Source: Halothiobacillus diazotrophicus (GTDB taxonomy: Bacteria; Pseudomonadota; Gammaproteobacteria; Halothiobacillales; Halothiobacillaceae). Taken from it: a DNA stretch of 64,000 nucleotides. Location: positions 1,364,001-1,428,000 of the forward strand of contig NZ_CP016027.1 in assembly GCF_001663815.1 (NCBI RefSeq). Reading direction: 5' to 3'. Positions 54,680 to 62,249 of this stretch are shown piece by piece. The position numbers and the translations under genes were made by a program. Each line of letters starts with the position of its first letter. Positions within the stretch are counted from its first letter, which is position 1. The notes under the pieces were generated by a model. The model ran no database searches. It was not told the DNA's origin and worked only from the letters and a program-made list of their open reading frames with translations.

Positions 54680-56260
54680 ATGAACACCAGAAATTCACGT
54701 CAGATGCAGCGTTCCCGACTCGGGGGCACCAGTGCGAAAAATCGCGCGCCGGTGGGCCTTGGTTCGAAAACGCAGCCGCGCCTGGACTTGGCCGAAACGG
54801 TCCAGCCCAACCCGGCCTATGACCGCCACCCGGCCTGCAGAACGCTGCCGGATCGTGGCTGTCAGCATCCGTTGACGGATGTCGCTGCCAACGAACAACT
54901 GGGACGTTGCGAAGATACGGTCAAGAACCGCTTCGATCGCATCGTACCCTTCCTCCGCGCTGTCGCGGGGATCCCCCTGGGCGTGGAGTACGTCACCCGC
55001 GTTCAGGAACTGGCCCAGTCCTCCCTCGGACACACCCTGCCCGAGCACCTGCTGGCCGACAACTGGATCAATGGACATAACCTGAAGGGCATTTTCGGTT
55101 ATGCCACGGCCAAGGCACTGACCGCGGCCACGGAGCAGTTCAGCCGTCGGCTTAAGTCCGAGCAGGACGATGCTGCCTCCGCCATCGGCATGCTGCTCGA
55201 TTGCGGCTTCCATGCCGTCGATATCAGCCCCTGTGCGGACGGTCGTCTGAAGGGTCTGCTGCCGTATATCCTGCGGCTGCCGCTCTCGGCCTTCACCTAT
55301 CGCAAGGCCTATGCCGGCGCCCTGTTTGATGTCGAGACCGATCTTCAGCAATGGCAGTCGACGGAATTGCGTCGTTTCCGCGAAGGCGTGCCCAACTATG
55401 CCGACTCGCCGACGCACTATCTCAAGATCGCCGTGTACCACTTCAGTACCTCCGATCCGACGCATGCCGGCTGCGCTGCGCACGGCAGCAACGATCGCGC
55501 GGCGCTGGAAGCCGGGCTCGCGCGGCTGATGCAGTTGCGTCAGGCTGTCGAAAATGCCTTCTGCTGCGGTGCCAGCCTGGAAATCCTGCTGATTGGCGTA
55601 GATACGGATACCGACGCAATTCGCGTGCATATCCCCGACGGGGACGGTTTCCTGAACCCCCATCGTTATGTCGATAACGCTGACCTCTACGCGAATACGC
55701 TGAACATGACGCCTGACGCAGCGCGGATGGCCGTGCACGAGGCAATCCTCGCCGCCAGTGCCAGCGAAGGCTGGGCGAAGGGGCACGGAGCACCGCACGA
55801 AGGCATGCGTCGTTTCATCGCCCATCTGCTGATCAACAACCTGTCGCAGATCGATTATGTCGTTCAACGCGCCGGTGGCCGCTATCCGCAAGACGACATC
55901 GGGCACGCGGAACGCTTCATCAGCGCCGGCGATGGTTTCGACGAGGTTCAGATCCGTAACCTCGCCTACTACGCGCATCTGCAGACGGTCGAAGAGAACA
56001 CGGCAGACATCGATGTCGGCATCAAGATCTTCAAGAAACTGAACGTGGCACGGGGTCTGCCGATTCCCATCGCCGTTCACTACCGCTACGACAGCGGCGT
56101 TCCCGGCGCGAGAGACCGGATGGTTGAACGGGCGCGACGTGTACATCGTGCCATCGCCGCCCGCTTCCCCGAACTTAATGATGCGGGCATGTTGCAATTT
56201 CGCTTGAGTGTCCAGGATCGCGAAATTGGCAGCCCAATTGAAGAGGTTGCACCAGCATGA
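54680..56260 (+). CDS. csoSCA: Carboxysomal carbonic anhydrase CsoSCA (CsoS3)
   Basis: 526 residues of the divergent beta-type carbonic anhydrase that converts bicarbonate to CO2 inside the carboxysome. Probable zinc ligands by comparison with the H. neapolitanus enzyme are Cys175 ('LDCGFHAVDI'), His254 and Cys265 ('VYHFSTSDPTHAGCAAHG'). The N-terminal ~50 residues are basic and unstructured, the part that in relatives ties it to RubisCO. It is 22 bp after csoS2, and overlaps csoS4A by 4 bases. Confidence 0.95.
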   Translation: MNTRNSRQMQRSRLGGTSAKNRAPVGLGSKTQPRLDLAETVQPNPAYDRHPACRTLPDRGCQHPLTDVAANEQLGRCEDTVKNRFDRIVPFLRAVAGIPLGVEYVTRVQELAQSSLGHTLPEHLLADNWINGHNLKGIFGYATAKALTAATEQFSRRLKSEQDDAASAIGMLLDCGFHAVDISPCADGRLKGLLPYILRLPLSAFTYRKAYAGALFDVETDLQQWQSTELRRFREGVPNYADSPTHYLKIAVYHFSTSDPTHAGCAAHGSNDRAALEAGLARLMQLRQAVENAFCCGASLEILLIGVDTDTDAIRVHIPDGDGFLNPHRYVDNADLYANTLNMTPDAARMAVHEAILAASASEGWAKGHGAPHEGMRRFIAHLLINNLSQIDYVVQRAGGRYPQDDIGHAERFISAGDGFDEVQIRNLAYYAHLQTVEENTADIDVGIKIFKKLNVARGLPIPIAVHYRYDSGVPGARDRMVERARRVHRAIAARFPELNDAGMLQFRLSVQDREIGSPIEEVAPA

Positions 56261-56508
56261 AGATCATGCAAGTCGAAAAAACGTTGGTATCGACCAACCG
56301 GATCGCCGACATGGGTCACAAGCCGCTGCTCGTGGTCTGGGAAAAGGTTGGTGGCGCCCGTCAGGTGGCGGTCGATGCAATCGGCTGCGTACCCGGCGAC
56401 TGGGTACTGTGCGTCGGGTCATCGGCTGCACGTGAGGCGGCCGGTAGCAAATCGTACCCCTCTGATCTGACGATCATTGGGATTATCGATCAGTGGAATC
56501 CCGACTGA
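56257..56508 (+). CDS. csoS4A: Carboxysome shell vertex pentamer CsoS4A
   Basis: 83 residues of the EutN/CcmL (bacterial microcompartment vertex) family. It has 'MKIMQVEKTLVSTNRIADMG', 'VAVDAIGCVPGDWVLCVGSSAARE' and 'DLTIIGIIDQWN'. Pentamers close the shell's vertices and limit leakage. It overlaps csoSCA (ATGA) and csoS4B (TGATG). Confidence 0.95.
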   Translation: MKIMQVEKTLVSTNRIADMGHKPLLVVWEKVGGARQVAVDAIGCVPGDWVLCVGSSAAREAAGSKSYPSDLTIIGIIDQWNPD

Positions 56509-56753
56509 TGGAAATCATGCGGGTTCGCTCTGATCTCATCGCCACACGTCGCATCGAGGGGCTGAAGCACATCTCCCTGCGCGTGCTGGAGGATGCATCA
56601 GGGAAACTGAGTGTGGCCTGCGATCCCATCGGCGTTCCCGAGGGTAGTTGGGTGTTTACCATTAGCGGCTCTGCTGCACGGTATGGCGTGGGTGATTTCG
56701 ACATTCTCACGGATATGACGATCGGTGGAATCATCGATCACTGGGAAGCGTAA
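56508..56753 (+). CDS. csoS4B: Carboxysome shell vertex pentamer CsoS4B
   Basis: 81 residues from ATG 56508, overlapping the csoS4A stop by one base (TGATG). It shows the same fold signature: 'CDPIGVPEGSWVFTISGSAAR', 'DMTIGGIIDHWEA'. An earlier in-frame start at 56493 lies inside csoS4A and is less likely. The 53 bases between it and csoS1C are AT-rich and could hold an extra promoter. Confidence 0.95.
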   Translation: MEIMRVRSDLIATRRIEGLKHISLRVLEDASGKLSVACDPIGVPEGSWVFTISGSAARYGVGDFDILTDMTIGGIIDHWEA

Positions 56754-56806
56754 CCAAAAAGTTATGTGTTGATATTTGATTGGGTCTTTATTGAGGAGAG
56801 TACAAA

Positions 56807-57103
56807 ATGGCTGCAGTAACAGGTATTGCACTGGGTATGATTGAAACTCGTGGTCTCGTGCCGGCAATCGAAGCCGCCGATGCCATGACCAAGGCGGCGG
56901 AAGTCCGTCTGGTTGGTCGTCAGTTCGTTGGCGGCGGTTACGTGACCGTCCTGGTTCGCGGTGAAACCGGTGCCGTCAACGCAGCAGTTCGTGCAGGCGC
57001 TGACGCCTGCGAACGAGTCGGCGACGGTCTGGTCGCGGCGCACATCATTGCCCGCGTCCACTCTGAAGTCGAAAATATCCTGCCGAAGGCTCCGCAAGCT
57101 TAA
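56807..57103 (+). CDS. csoS1C: Carboxysome shell hexamer CsoS1C
   Basis: 98-residue single BMC domain. '[18 protein letters not shown]' and the pore loop 'FVGGGY' are typical. Hexamers tile the shell facets, and the small charged pore is thought to admit bicarbonate and RuBP. It has GAGGAGAG 7 bases before the start. It differs from CsoS1A at residue 3 only (Ala/Asp). Confidence 0.96.
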   Translation: MAAVTGIALGMIETRGLVPAIEAADAMTKAAEVRLVGRQFVGGGYVTVLVRGETGAVNAAVRAGADACERVGDGLVAAHIIARVHSEVENILPKAPQA

Positions 57104-57117
57104 GGATCAGGATACGC

Positions 57118-57144
57118 GAACCGGCGCAAGCCTTGTTCCGGTTC
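57118..57144 (+). other. Hairpin between csoS1C and csoS1A
   Basis: GAACCGG, 13-base loop, CCGGTTC, followed by TTT. Seven perfect pairs. It is a weak structure that may slow decay of the upstream mRNA or terminate partly. Confidence 0.5.
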
Positions 57145-57177
57145 TTTGCATCAAGTGACAGCTTAGGAGTTAATTAA

Positions 57178-57474
57178 ATGGCTGATGTAACTGGTATTGC
57201 TCTGGGTATGATCGAAACGCGTGGTCTGGTTCCCGCTATTGAAGCGGCGGATGCCATGACCAAGGCTGCAGAAGTCCGTCTGGTTGGTCGTCAATTCGTT
57301 GGCGGCGGCTACGTGACCGTTCTGGTCCGTGGCGAAACGGGTGCGGTCAACGCCGCCGTTCGTGCCGGTGCAGACGCTTGCGAGCGTGTTGGTGACGGTC
57401 TCGTCGCTGCGCACATCATCGCGCGTGTTCACTCAGAAGTAGAAAACATCCTGCCGAAGGCTCCGCAAGCCTAA
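57178..57474 (+). CDS. csoS1A: Carboxysome shell hexamer CsoS1A
   Basis: 98-residue single BMC domain, identical to CsoS1C except at residue 3. The pore loop 'FVGGGY' is kept. It is the main shell facet protein in relatives. The DNA differs from csoS1C mostly at third codon positions, so the near-identity is held by selection on the protein. TTAGGAG precedes the start by 9 bases. Confidence 0.96.
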
Positions 57475-57500
57475 GACAGAGATTCCTAAGACGGCTCACT

Positions 57501-57520
57501 TCGGCGGCCTCGGCCGCCGA
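57501..57520 (+). other. GC-rich hairpin between csoS1A and csoS1B
   Basis: TCGGCGGC-CTCG-GCCGCCGA, eight perfect pairs with a four-base loop and no T run. Likely an mRNA-stabilising or attenuating structure that sets csoS1B below csoS1A. Confidence 0.65.
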
Positions 57521-57583
57521 TACCGTCTACCCTATTCCTTGAGCGCGTATTGCACGAGCTCATAGCATTCAAGAGGATGTGTT

Positions 57584-57916
57584 ATGGCAACGACTCATGG
57601 CATTGCCCTGGGCATGATTGAAACCCGTGGTCTGGTTCCGGCCATTGAAGCCGCCGACGCCATGACCAAAGCGGCCGAAGTCCGTCTGGTCGGACGTTCA
57701 TTCGTTGGTGGCGGCTACGTCACCGTTCTGGTTCGCGGCGAAACCGGCGCGGTCAATGCAGCCGTTCGTGCTGGTGCGGACGCTTGCGAACGCGTTGGCG
57801 ACGGTCTGGTGGCCGCGCATATCATTGCCCGTGTCCACTCCGAAGTGGAAACCATTCTGTCTGAAGATCCTTCGGAAACCGCTTCCGCCTGGTGCATCGC
57901 CAACCTTAACGGTTGA
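57584..57916 (+). CDS. csoS1B: Carboxysome shell hexamer CsoS1B
   Basis: 110 residues. The BMC domain is nearly that of CsoS1A/C ('FVGGGY' pore kept). A 12-residue-longer C-terminus ('SETASAWCIANLNG') marks the CsoS1B type. It is expected as a minor facet protein. It is 109 bp after csoS1A, beyond the hairpin. Confidence 0.95.
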   Translation: MATTHGIALGMIETRGLVPAIEAADAMTKAAEVRLVGRSFVGGGYVTVLVRGETGAVNAAVRAGADACERVGDGLVAAHIIARVHSEVETILSEDPSETASAWCIANLNG

Positions 57917-57942
57917 GGCGAGTGTGACTGAGGTTTGATCGC

Positions 57943-58374
57943 ATGCGAATTCATCCTCGAATCACCGCGTATGTGATGCGCGGTCTTGAACACGAGTTCA
58001 ACACCGTTCAACAATTCCAGACGCGCGCCGCGCTTGCCGAGCTATGGTCCGAGACCGAACTCGCCGAGAGTTATCGCCACAAGGCGATACACGCGCTCAG
58101 TCACGTCGAACGTCTCACGCAGACGCTTTTCCTGATGGGCGTCGCGCCGAACAGCTTCACGGTCGGCGCGGTCCGGCCCGGACAGAATCCGGCCGAAATG
58201 CAGGCGTTATCCATCGCGCAACTTCAGCAGACGGTTCATCTGTATGATGACGCCTGCCAGTTCTGCCTGCGTATTCGCGATGCCGAGCATCACGCGCTGT
58301 TCCAATCGTTCCTGGACGAAGCGCTGAAGCATTATTGGCAGGAATTGCAGACGCAGGCAGCGCAAGCCATCTAA
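57943..58374 (+). CDS. Bacterioferritin-like protein of the carboxysome operon
   Basis: 143 residues, all helical, with ferritin-like spacing of ligands: Glu in 'GLEHEFNTVQQ', and 'ESYRHKAIHALSHVE' (ExxH-type), with a second set near 'DAEHHALFQSFLDEALKHYW'. It is the ferritin-like gene found after csoS1B in Halothiobacillus-type operons. Its role in carboxysomes is not settled. It is 26 bp after csoS1B and 16 bp before the next gene. Confidence 0.82.
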   Translation: MRIHPRITAYVMRGLEHEFNTVQQFQTRAALAELWSETELAESYRHKAIHALSHVERLTQTLFLMGVAPNSFTVGAVRPGQNPAEMQALSIAQLQQTVHLYDDACQFCLRIRDAEHHALFQSFLDEALKHYWQELQTQAAQAI

Positions 58375-58390
58375 CCGGGGAGAAATCGTC

Positions 58391-58672
58391 ATGGCCGAAT
58401 CCACCACACCACCCATCTCGGTTGAAGGTTGGGAGACCCGCAAACTGCCGCCGCAGTTGACGCGTCGCTTCGATTTCGACACATATGCGCAGACGCGCGG
58501 GTTTCTGGACGACCTGGCCGAGCTCTCCGAGGCAGTGGGCAACTACCCCAACCTGCACTTCGCCAAGGATTTTGCCACGGTGACCATTTCCGCGGCCGAT
58601 GACGGCGCCCTGCAGGAATCCGAGGCTACCTTTGCCCGTCAGGTCAATGACCTGGCGGCCAAATTCCGCTGA
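58391..58672 (+). CDS. acRAF: Alpha-carboxysome RubisCO assembly factor (pterin-dehydratase-like)
   Basis: 93 residues with the fold pattern of pterin-4a-carbinolamine dehydratase: 'RKLPPQLTRRFDFDTYAQTRGFLDDLAEL', 'GNYPNLHFAKDFATVTIS'. The catalytic histidines of true dehydratases are not all kept ('NLHF' in place of 'HHP'). In alpha-carboxysome operons this protein (acRAF) aids form IA RubisCO assembly. GGGGAGA is placed before ATG 58391. Confidence 0.85.
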   Translation: MAESTTPPISVEGWETRKLPPQLTRRFDFDTYAQTRGFLDDLAELSEAVGNYPNLHFAKDFATVTISAADDGALQESEATFARQVNDLAAKFR

Positions 58673-58688
58673 TTGTCGGGTGACACCC

Positions 58689-59345
58689 ATGGCACGCGCA
58701 CAGGCACCGGCCTTCAGCATCGCGATCGCAAACCTCAAAGGCGGCTGCGGCAAAACCACGATCAGTACCAACCTCAGCGCCGGTCTGGCTCGCCGCGGCT
58801 CCGTCGGGCTGGTCGACGCGGACCCGCAGGGCGCATTGAAGCATTGGGTCGACTGGGGCAGTCGGGAGGCGGATGACGCCGTACCCACGCTCTATGCGGA
58901 ACACGCCGACCCCGTCGAAAACCTCAAGGTTGCCCAACCGCATCACGAATATGTGGTCGTGGATTGCCCGCCATCGCTGGACATGGCGATCACGCGGCAA
59001 TTGATGGCCGCCTGCGATTTCGTCCTGGTCCCGGTTCTGCCCTCCCCGCTCGATCTGTGGGCCAGCGCGCAGACGATCGACGTGATTCGCAGCGCCCGTG
59101 AAGAGCGGCCCTCACTCAAGGCTGCCCTCGTCCTCAATCAGACCGAACCCCGCAGCGCCATGTCGCGGGCCATGAAGACGGCGATCGAGCGACTGGGCGT
59201 GCCCGTATTGTCCACATCGGTGCGGCGTCGTGCCGTGTATCGCAATGCCGTGGTGGAAGGCGTCAGCGTCTTCCAGCTCGGCGGCCGGGGCCAATCCGCG
59301 GCCAATGAAATCAACCAGATCATCCAAGAGGTCATACCCAAATGA
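58689..59345 (+). CDS. mcdA: Carboxysome-positioning ATPase McdA (ParA family)
   Basis: 218 residues from ATG 58689. The deviant Walker A 'LKGGCGKTT' (Lys17 and Lys22) marks a ParA-type ATPase, and 'VDADPQGAL' and 'YVVVDCPPSLD' follow. The pair McdA/McdB spaces carboxysomes along the nucleoid. The in-frame upstream extension to 58599 overlaps acRAF and is rejected. The four-base overlap with mcdB (ATGA) supports the pair. Confidence 0.9.
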   Translation: MARAQAPAFSIAIANLKGGCGKTTISTNLSAGLARRGSVGLVDADPQGALKHWVDWGSREADDAVPTLYAEHADPVENLKVAQPHHEYVVVDCPPSLDMAITRQLMAACDFVLVPVLPSPLDLWASAQTIDVIRSAREERPSLKAALVLNQTEPRSAMSRAMKTAIERLGVPVLSTSVRRRAVYRNAVVEGVSVFQLGGRGQSAANEINQIIQEVIPK

Positions 59346-59635
59346 GCAATCTCGAAGACAAGCTGAGCGCCAGCATCCAGACCGACAAGCCTGCAACCGC
59401 AGCCCCGGCCAAGGCGGCTCCCGCCGCGAGCAAGCCTGCAACAGCCGCCGCAAAGGCACCGGCCAAAACACCCGCGAAGCCCGCAGCCAAGCCCGCAGCC
59501 AAGCCGGCGGCTCGCGCTTCGGCACCGGCGCGCCGTCCGGCAGCAGCTTCGGCCAAGCCGACGGTTGCCGCAGATGACGTTCAGGTTCCTGAGCACGACA
59601 CCAGCGCGCACCCGCGTCGCGTTTGGCCGGACTAA
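59342..59635 (+). CDS. mcdB: Carboxysome-positioning protein McdB, alpha type
   Basis: 97 residues, low complexity: Ala/Pro/Lys-rich from about 18 to 75 ('AKAPAKTPAKPAAKPAAKPA'), with a short conserved C-terminus ending 'RRVWPD' (the invariant Trp near the end that marks alpha-McdB). McdB sits on the carboxysome and recruits McdA. It overlaps mcdA by 4 bases. Function is inferred mainly from context. Confidence 0.85.
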   Translation: MSNLEDKLSASIQTDKPATAAPAKAAPAASKPATAAAKAPAKTPAKPAAKPAAKPAARASAPARRPAAASAKPTVAADDVQVPEHDTSAHPRRVWPD

Positions 59636-59656
59636 GTCGGAAGAAGCCGCCAAAGC

Positions 59657-62023
59657 ATGAGCATTTCCATGGATCAGCATCAGGCGCTGTTCGACGACTT
59701 GGGCGAGCCCGTCGCCGAAGTCCTCAAGCAGCACTGGCACGACTTGACGCGTCTGCTCAGTCCGTTGGGTTTCCAGACCTTTCTGGAAAGCACGGCGAAC
59801 CTGAACGCATTGGGTCGTGGCGACGAACTGGTCATCGCCTTCATCGAGTCATCGGTTCCGGTGGCACGGGAAATCGGCGAGACCTCGGTGTTCGAGCTGT
59901 TGTCCTCCGTGATCCAGATGTTCTCCAAGGCCAGCGGGTCGGTGCTGGCGCGCGTGTTCCAATCTGCGCCGGTGGCGGTCAGCCGCCTGGGTGAGGCGGA
60001 GCTGTTCAATGCCTACCTCTCCCTGCTCGATCATGTCGCTGCCAAGGCACCGCGGGCGTTGCGGCCGCTGCTCGATCACATCGAAGAGTTGCTCGGCAGC
60101 CTGACCCTCGGCGGTCTGCGGCGCTGGATCACCTGGGGCATCCAGGCGCATCGCAACGACTTCGCCGCCCAGGACGCCTATTTCAGCTTGTCCACCCCGG
60201 AATCCCGGGCCGTGCTTCAGCGCGAACGACGCGGCGTCCTGTTCGTCGACGTTCAGCGGCGCCTGGTCATGTATCTGCGCGCACTCTGGGGACGCGATTT
60301 CTTTCTGCGACCGACCTCCGGGGATTTCGAAACGCGCACCGGTTATCGACCATTCATCGATGAATTGTTCATCAACCTGCCCGATGCCTACGACGACTAC
60401 AAGGTCGAAGGCCACGAACCGGTCGATGGTCTGAGTCTGTACCGCGCCGCAGCGGCACATGCCGCCGCCCATCAGATCTATTCCCGGATTGATCCCAAGG
60501 CCAAGGACACCGGTCCCCTGGAGCGGGTACTGGTCGGGCTGATCGAGGACGCGCGGGTCGAACGCCTGGCCATGGCGGATTTCCCGGGGCTCGTGCCGCT
60601 CTGGCTCAATTTTCACCGACTGACCCTGGCCGCCCTTCCCGATGAGGATCGTCTGGGCTCATCCCCGCGCATGAGCGCGCTGTTCGACCGCATCGCTCTG
60701 GCGCTCTGCGACGACGCGTACCTCGACGACCATCCGCTGGTCCAGGCGGCACGCCACGGTTTTGCGGCACTGGGCGAGGACATGCAATCGCAGGAGGCGG
60801 CACGGACCCTTGGCCTGACGCTGGCCGAACAGGTCCGCGCCCAGAATCTCCCTTTCCAGAGCCGAACCGATATCCCCAGCAGTCCGTATCGGGACGATAA
60901 CGCCTATCTCTGGATCGAGCCGGACGCGAAGCCGAACACGGCCGTTGCCGCCAGCATCCACGACAAGCGCAAGTACGTCAGCGTCATGGAAATGCTGCAT
61001 GCCCTGGACGTGGAGTTCGCCACCGCGGAGAGTGCCGACGAGATCTGGGTACTGGCTACCGAACTCTACGACGACGACGGCACGACCTTCAACGAGTTGT
61101 ACGGCACGCCACCGATGGCCTCGCCGCGATACTACCCGGAATGGGACTATCAGACCCAGCTCGAGCGCCCCCTGTGGACGACCCTGACCGAAAAGAAACC
61201 AGCACTGGGCGATCCGGAAACCATCGAGGAAATCCTGGCCGAACACGCACCCATGGTGCGGCGCCTGAAGTACCTCATCGAGGCCCTGCAGCCTCAGGGC
61301 GTGGTTCGTCAGAAAAAGATCGAGGATGGCGACGAGGTCGACCTTAATGCGGCCATTCAGGCGATGACCGATATCCGCATGAACCGTCAGCCCGATCCGC
61401 GCATCGGCATTCGTCGCCGCATCCAGGTCCGTGACCTGTCGGTGATTCTGCTCATCGACCTGTCCGAATCCACCAATGACCCGGTGCGCACCGGCGACGG
61501 CGAGAAAACCGTGCTCGATCTGGCCCGGGAAGCAGCTGCCCTGCTCGGGGATGCGCTGGACCGCATCGGCGACCCCTACGCGATCCACGGTTTCGATTCC
61601 AACGGTCGCAGCGATGTCGAGTATTTCCGCTTCAAGGATTTCGACGACACATTCAACGACCTGGCCAAAGCCCGCCTGGCAGGCATGACCGGCCAGCTGT
61701 CCACCCGTATGGGCACGGCGTTGCGTCATGCCGGTCGACTGCTGGATGCCCGAGCCAGCCAGCGCAAGCTGATCCTGCTGCTGACCGATGGCGAGCCATC
61801 CGATAACGATGTGCGGGATCCACAGTATCTCCGACACGACACCAAGCGGGTGGTCGAGGAACTGCGCCGCCGGGGCATCGAGACCTTCTGCGTCACGCTC
61901 GACCCCCACGCGGACGAATATGTCGAACGGATTTTTGGTGCCAAGCATTACATGGTGCTGGATCAGGTTGCACGACTGCCGGAAAAGCTGCCGGCGTTGT
62001 ACCTGTCCATGACGCGCACCTGA
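59657..62023 (+). CDS. cbbO: RubisCO activase adaptor CbbO, carboxysome-associated
   Basis: 788 residues, paralogous to the CbbO at 44021. The C-terminal VWA domain has MIDAS 'ILLIDLSESTNDP', 'QLSTRMGTALRHAG' and 'LILLLTDGEPSDND'. CbbO needs CbbQ to act, but none follows here; the gene may lie beyond the window, or CbbQ from the form II cluster may be shared. It is 21 bp after mcdB. The 226 bp to dabB hold no gene. Confidence 0.9.
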   Translation: MSISMDQHQALFDDLGEPVAEVLKQHWHDLTRLLSPLGFQTFLESTANLNALGRGDELVIAFIESSVPVAREIGETSVFELLSSVIQMFSKASGSVLARVFQSAPVAVSRLGEAELFNAYLSLLDHVAAKAPRALRPLLDHIEELLGSLTLGGLRRWITWGIQAHRNDFAAQDAYFSLSTPESRAVLQRERRGVLFVDVQRRLVMYLRALWGRDFFLRPTSGDFETRTGYRPFIDELFINLPDAYDDYKVEGHEPVDGLSLYRAAAAHAAAHQIYSRIDPKAKDTGPLERVLVGLIEDARVERLAMADFPGLVPLWLNFHRLTLAALPDEDRLGSSPRMSALFDRIALALCDDAYLDDHPLVQAARHGFAALGEDMQSQEAARTLGLTLAEQVRAQNLPFQSRTDIPSSPYRDDNAYLWIEPDAKPNTAVAASIHDKRKYVSVMEMLHALDVEFATAESADEIWVLATELYDDDGTTFNELYGTPPMASPRYYPEWDYQTQLERPLWTTLTEKKPALGDPETIEEILAEHAPMVRRLKYLIEALQPQGVVRQKKIEDGDEVDLNAAIQAMTDIRMNRQPDPRIGIRRRIQVRDLSVILLIDLSESTNDPVRTGDGEKTVLDLAREAAALLGDALDRIGDPYAIHGFDSNGRSDVEYFRFKDFDDTFNDLAKARLAGMTGQLSTRMGTALRHAGRLLDARASQRKLILLLTDGEPSDNDVRDPQYLRHDTKRVVEELRRRGIETFCVTLDPHADEYVERIFGAKHYMVLDQVARLPEKLPALYLSMTRT

Positions 62024-62249
62024 GCCCGGCAAAGATACGCCCGCGACGCTGTTGGGGGAAAGTCGTGTCGTCAGTGCGTTCAACGCCCCGCGTGCACGCA
62101 GACAATGCCACGACGTTCGGTGGCATGCGCACCACAGCCCAGGACCGAGGGCGCCCCACCCTGAGGTGAGCGCCATGGACAGTGTGCGCCGAGCTGGTTG
62201 AAAGACGGTATTTGCAATCAGGTATTCCTAACGGAACCGGAGAACCATC

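Noticed and set aside
58599-58688. N-terminal extension of mcdA
   Set aside because: It overlaps acRAF in another frame, and ParA-family proteins start close to the Walker A motif, as from 58689.
60659-62176. 505-codon minus-strand frame
   Set aside because: Shadow of the carboxysomal cbbO.
62190-62235. Sigma-70 promoter before dabB
   Set aside because: TTGAAA is present at 62198, but no -10 hexamer lies at a normal distance.
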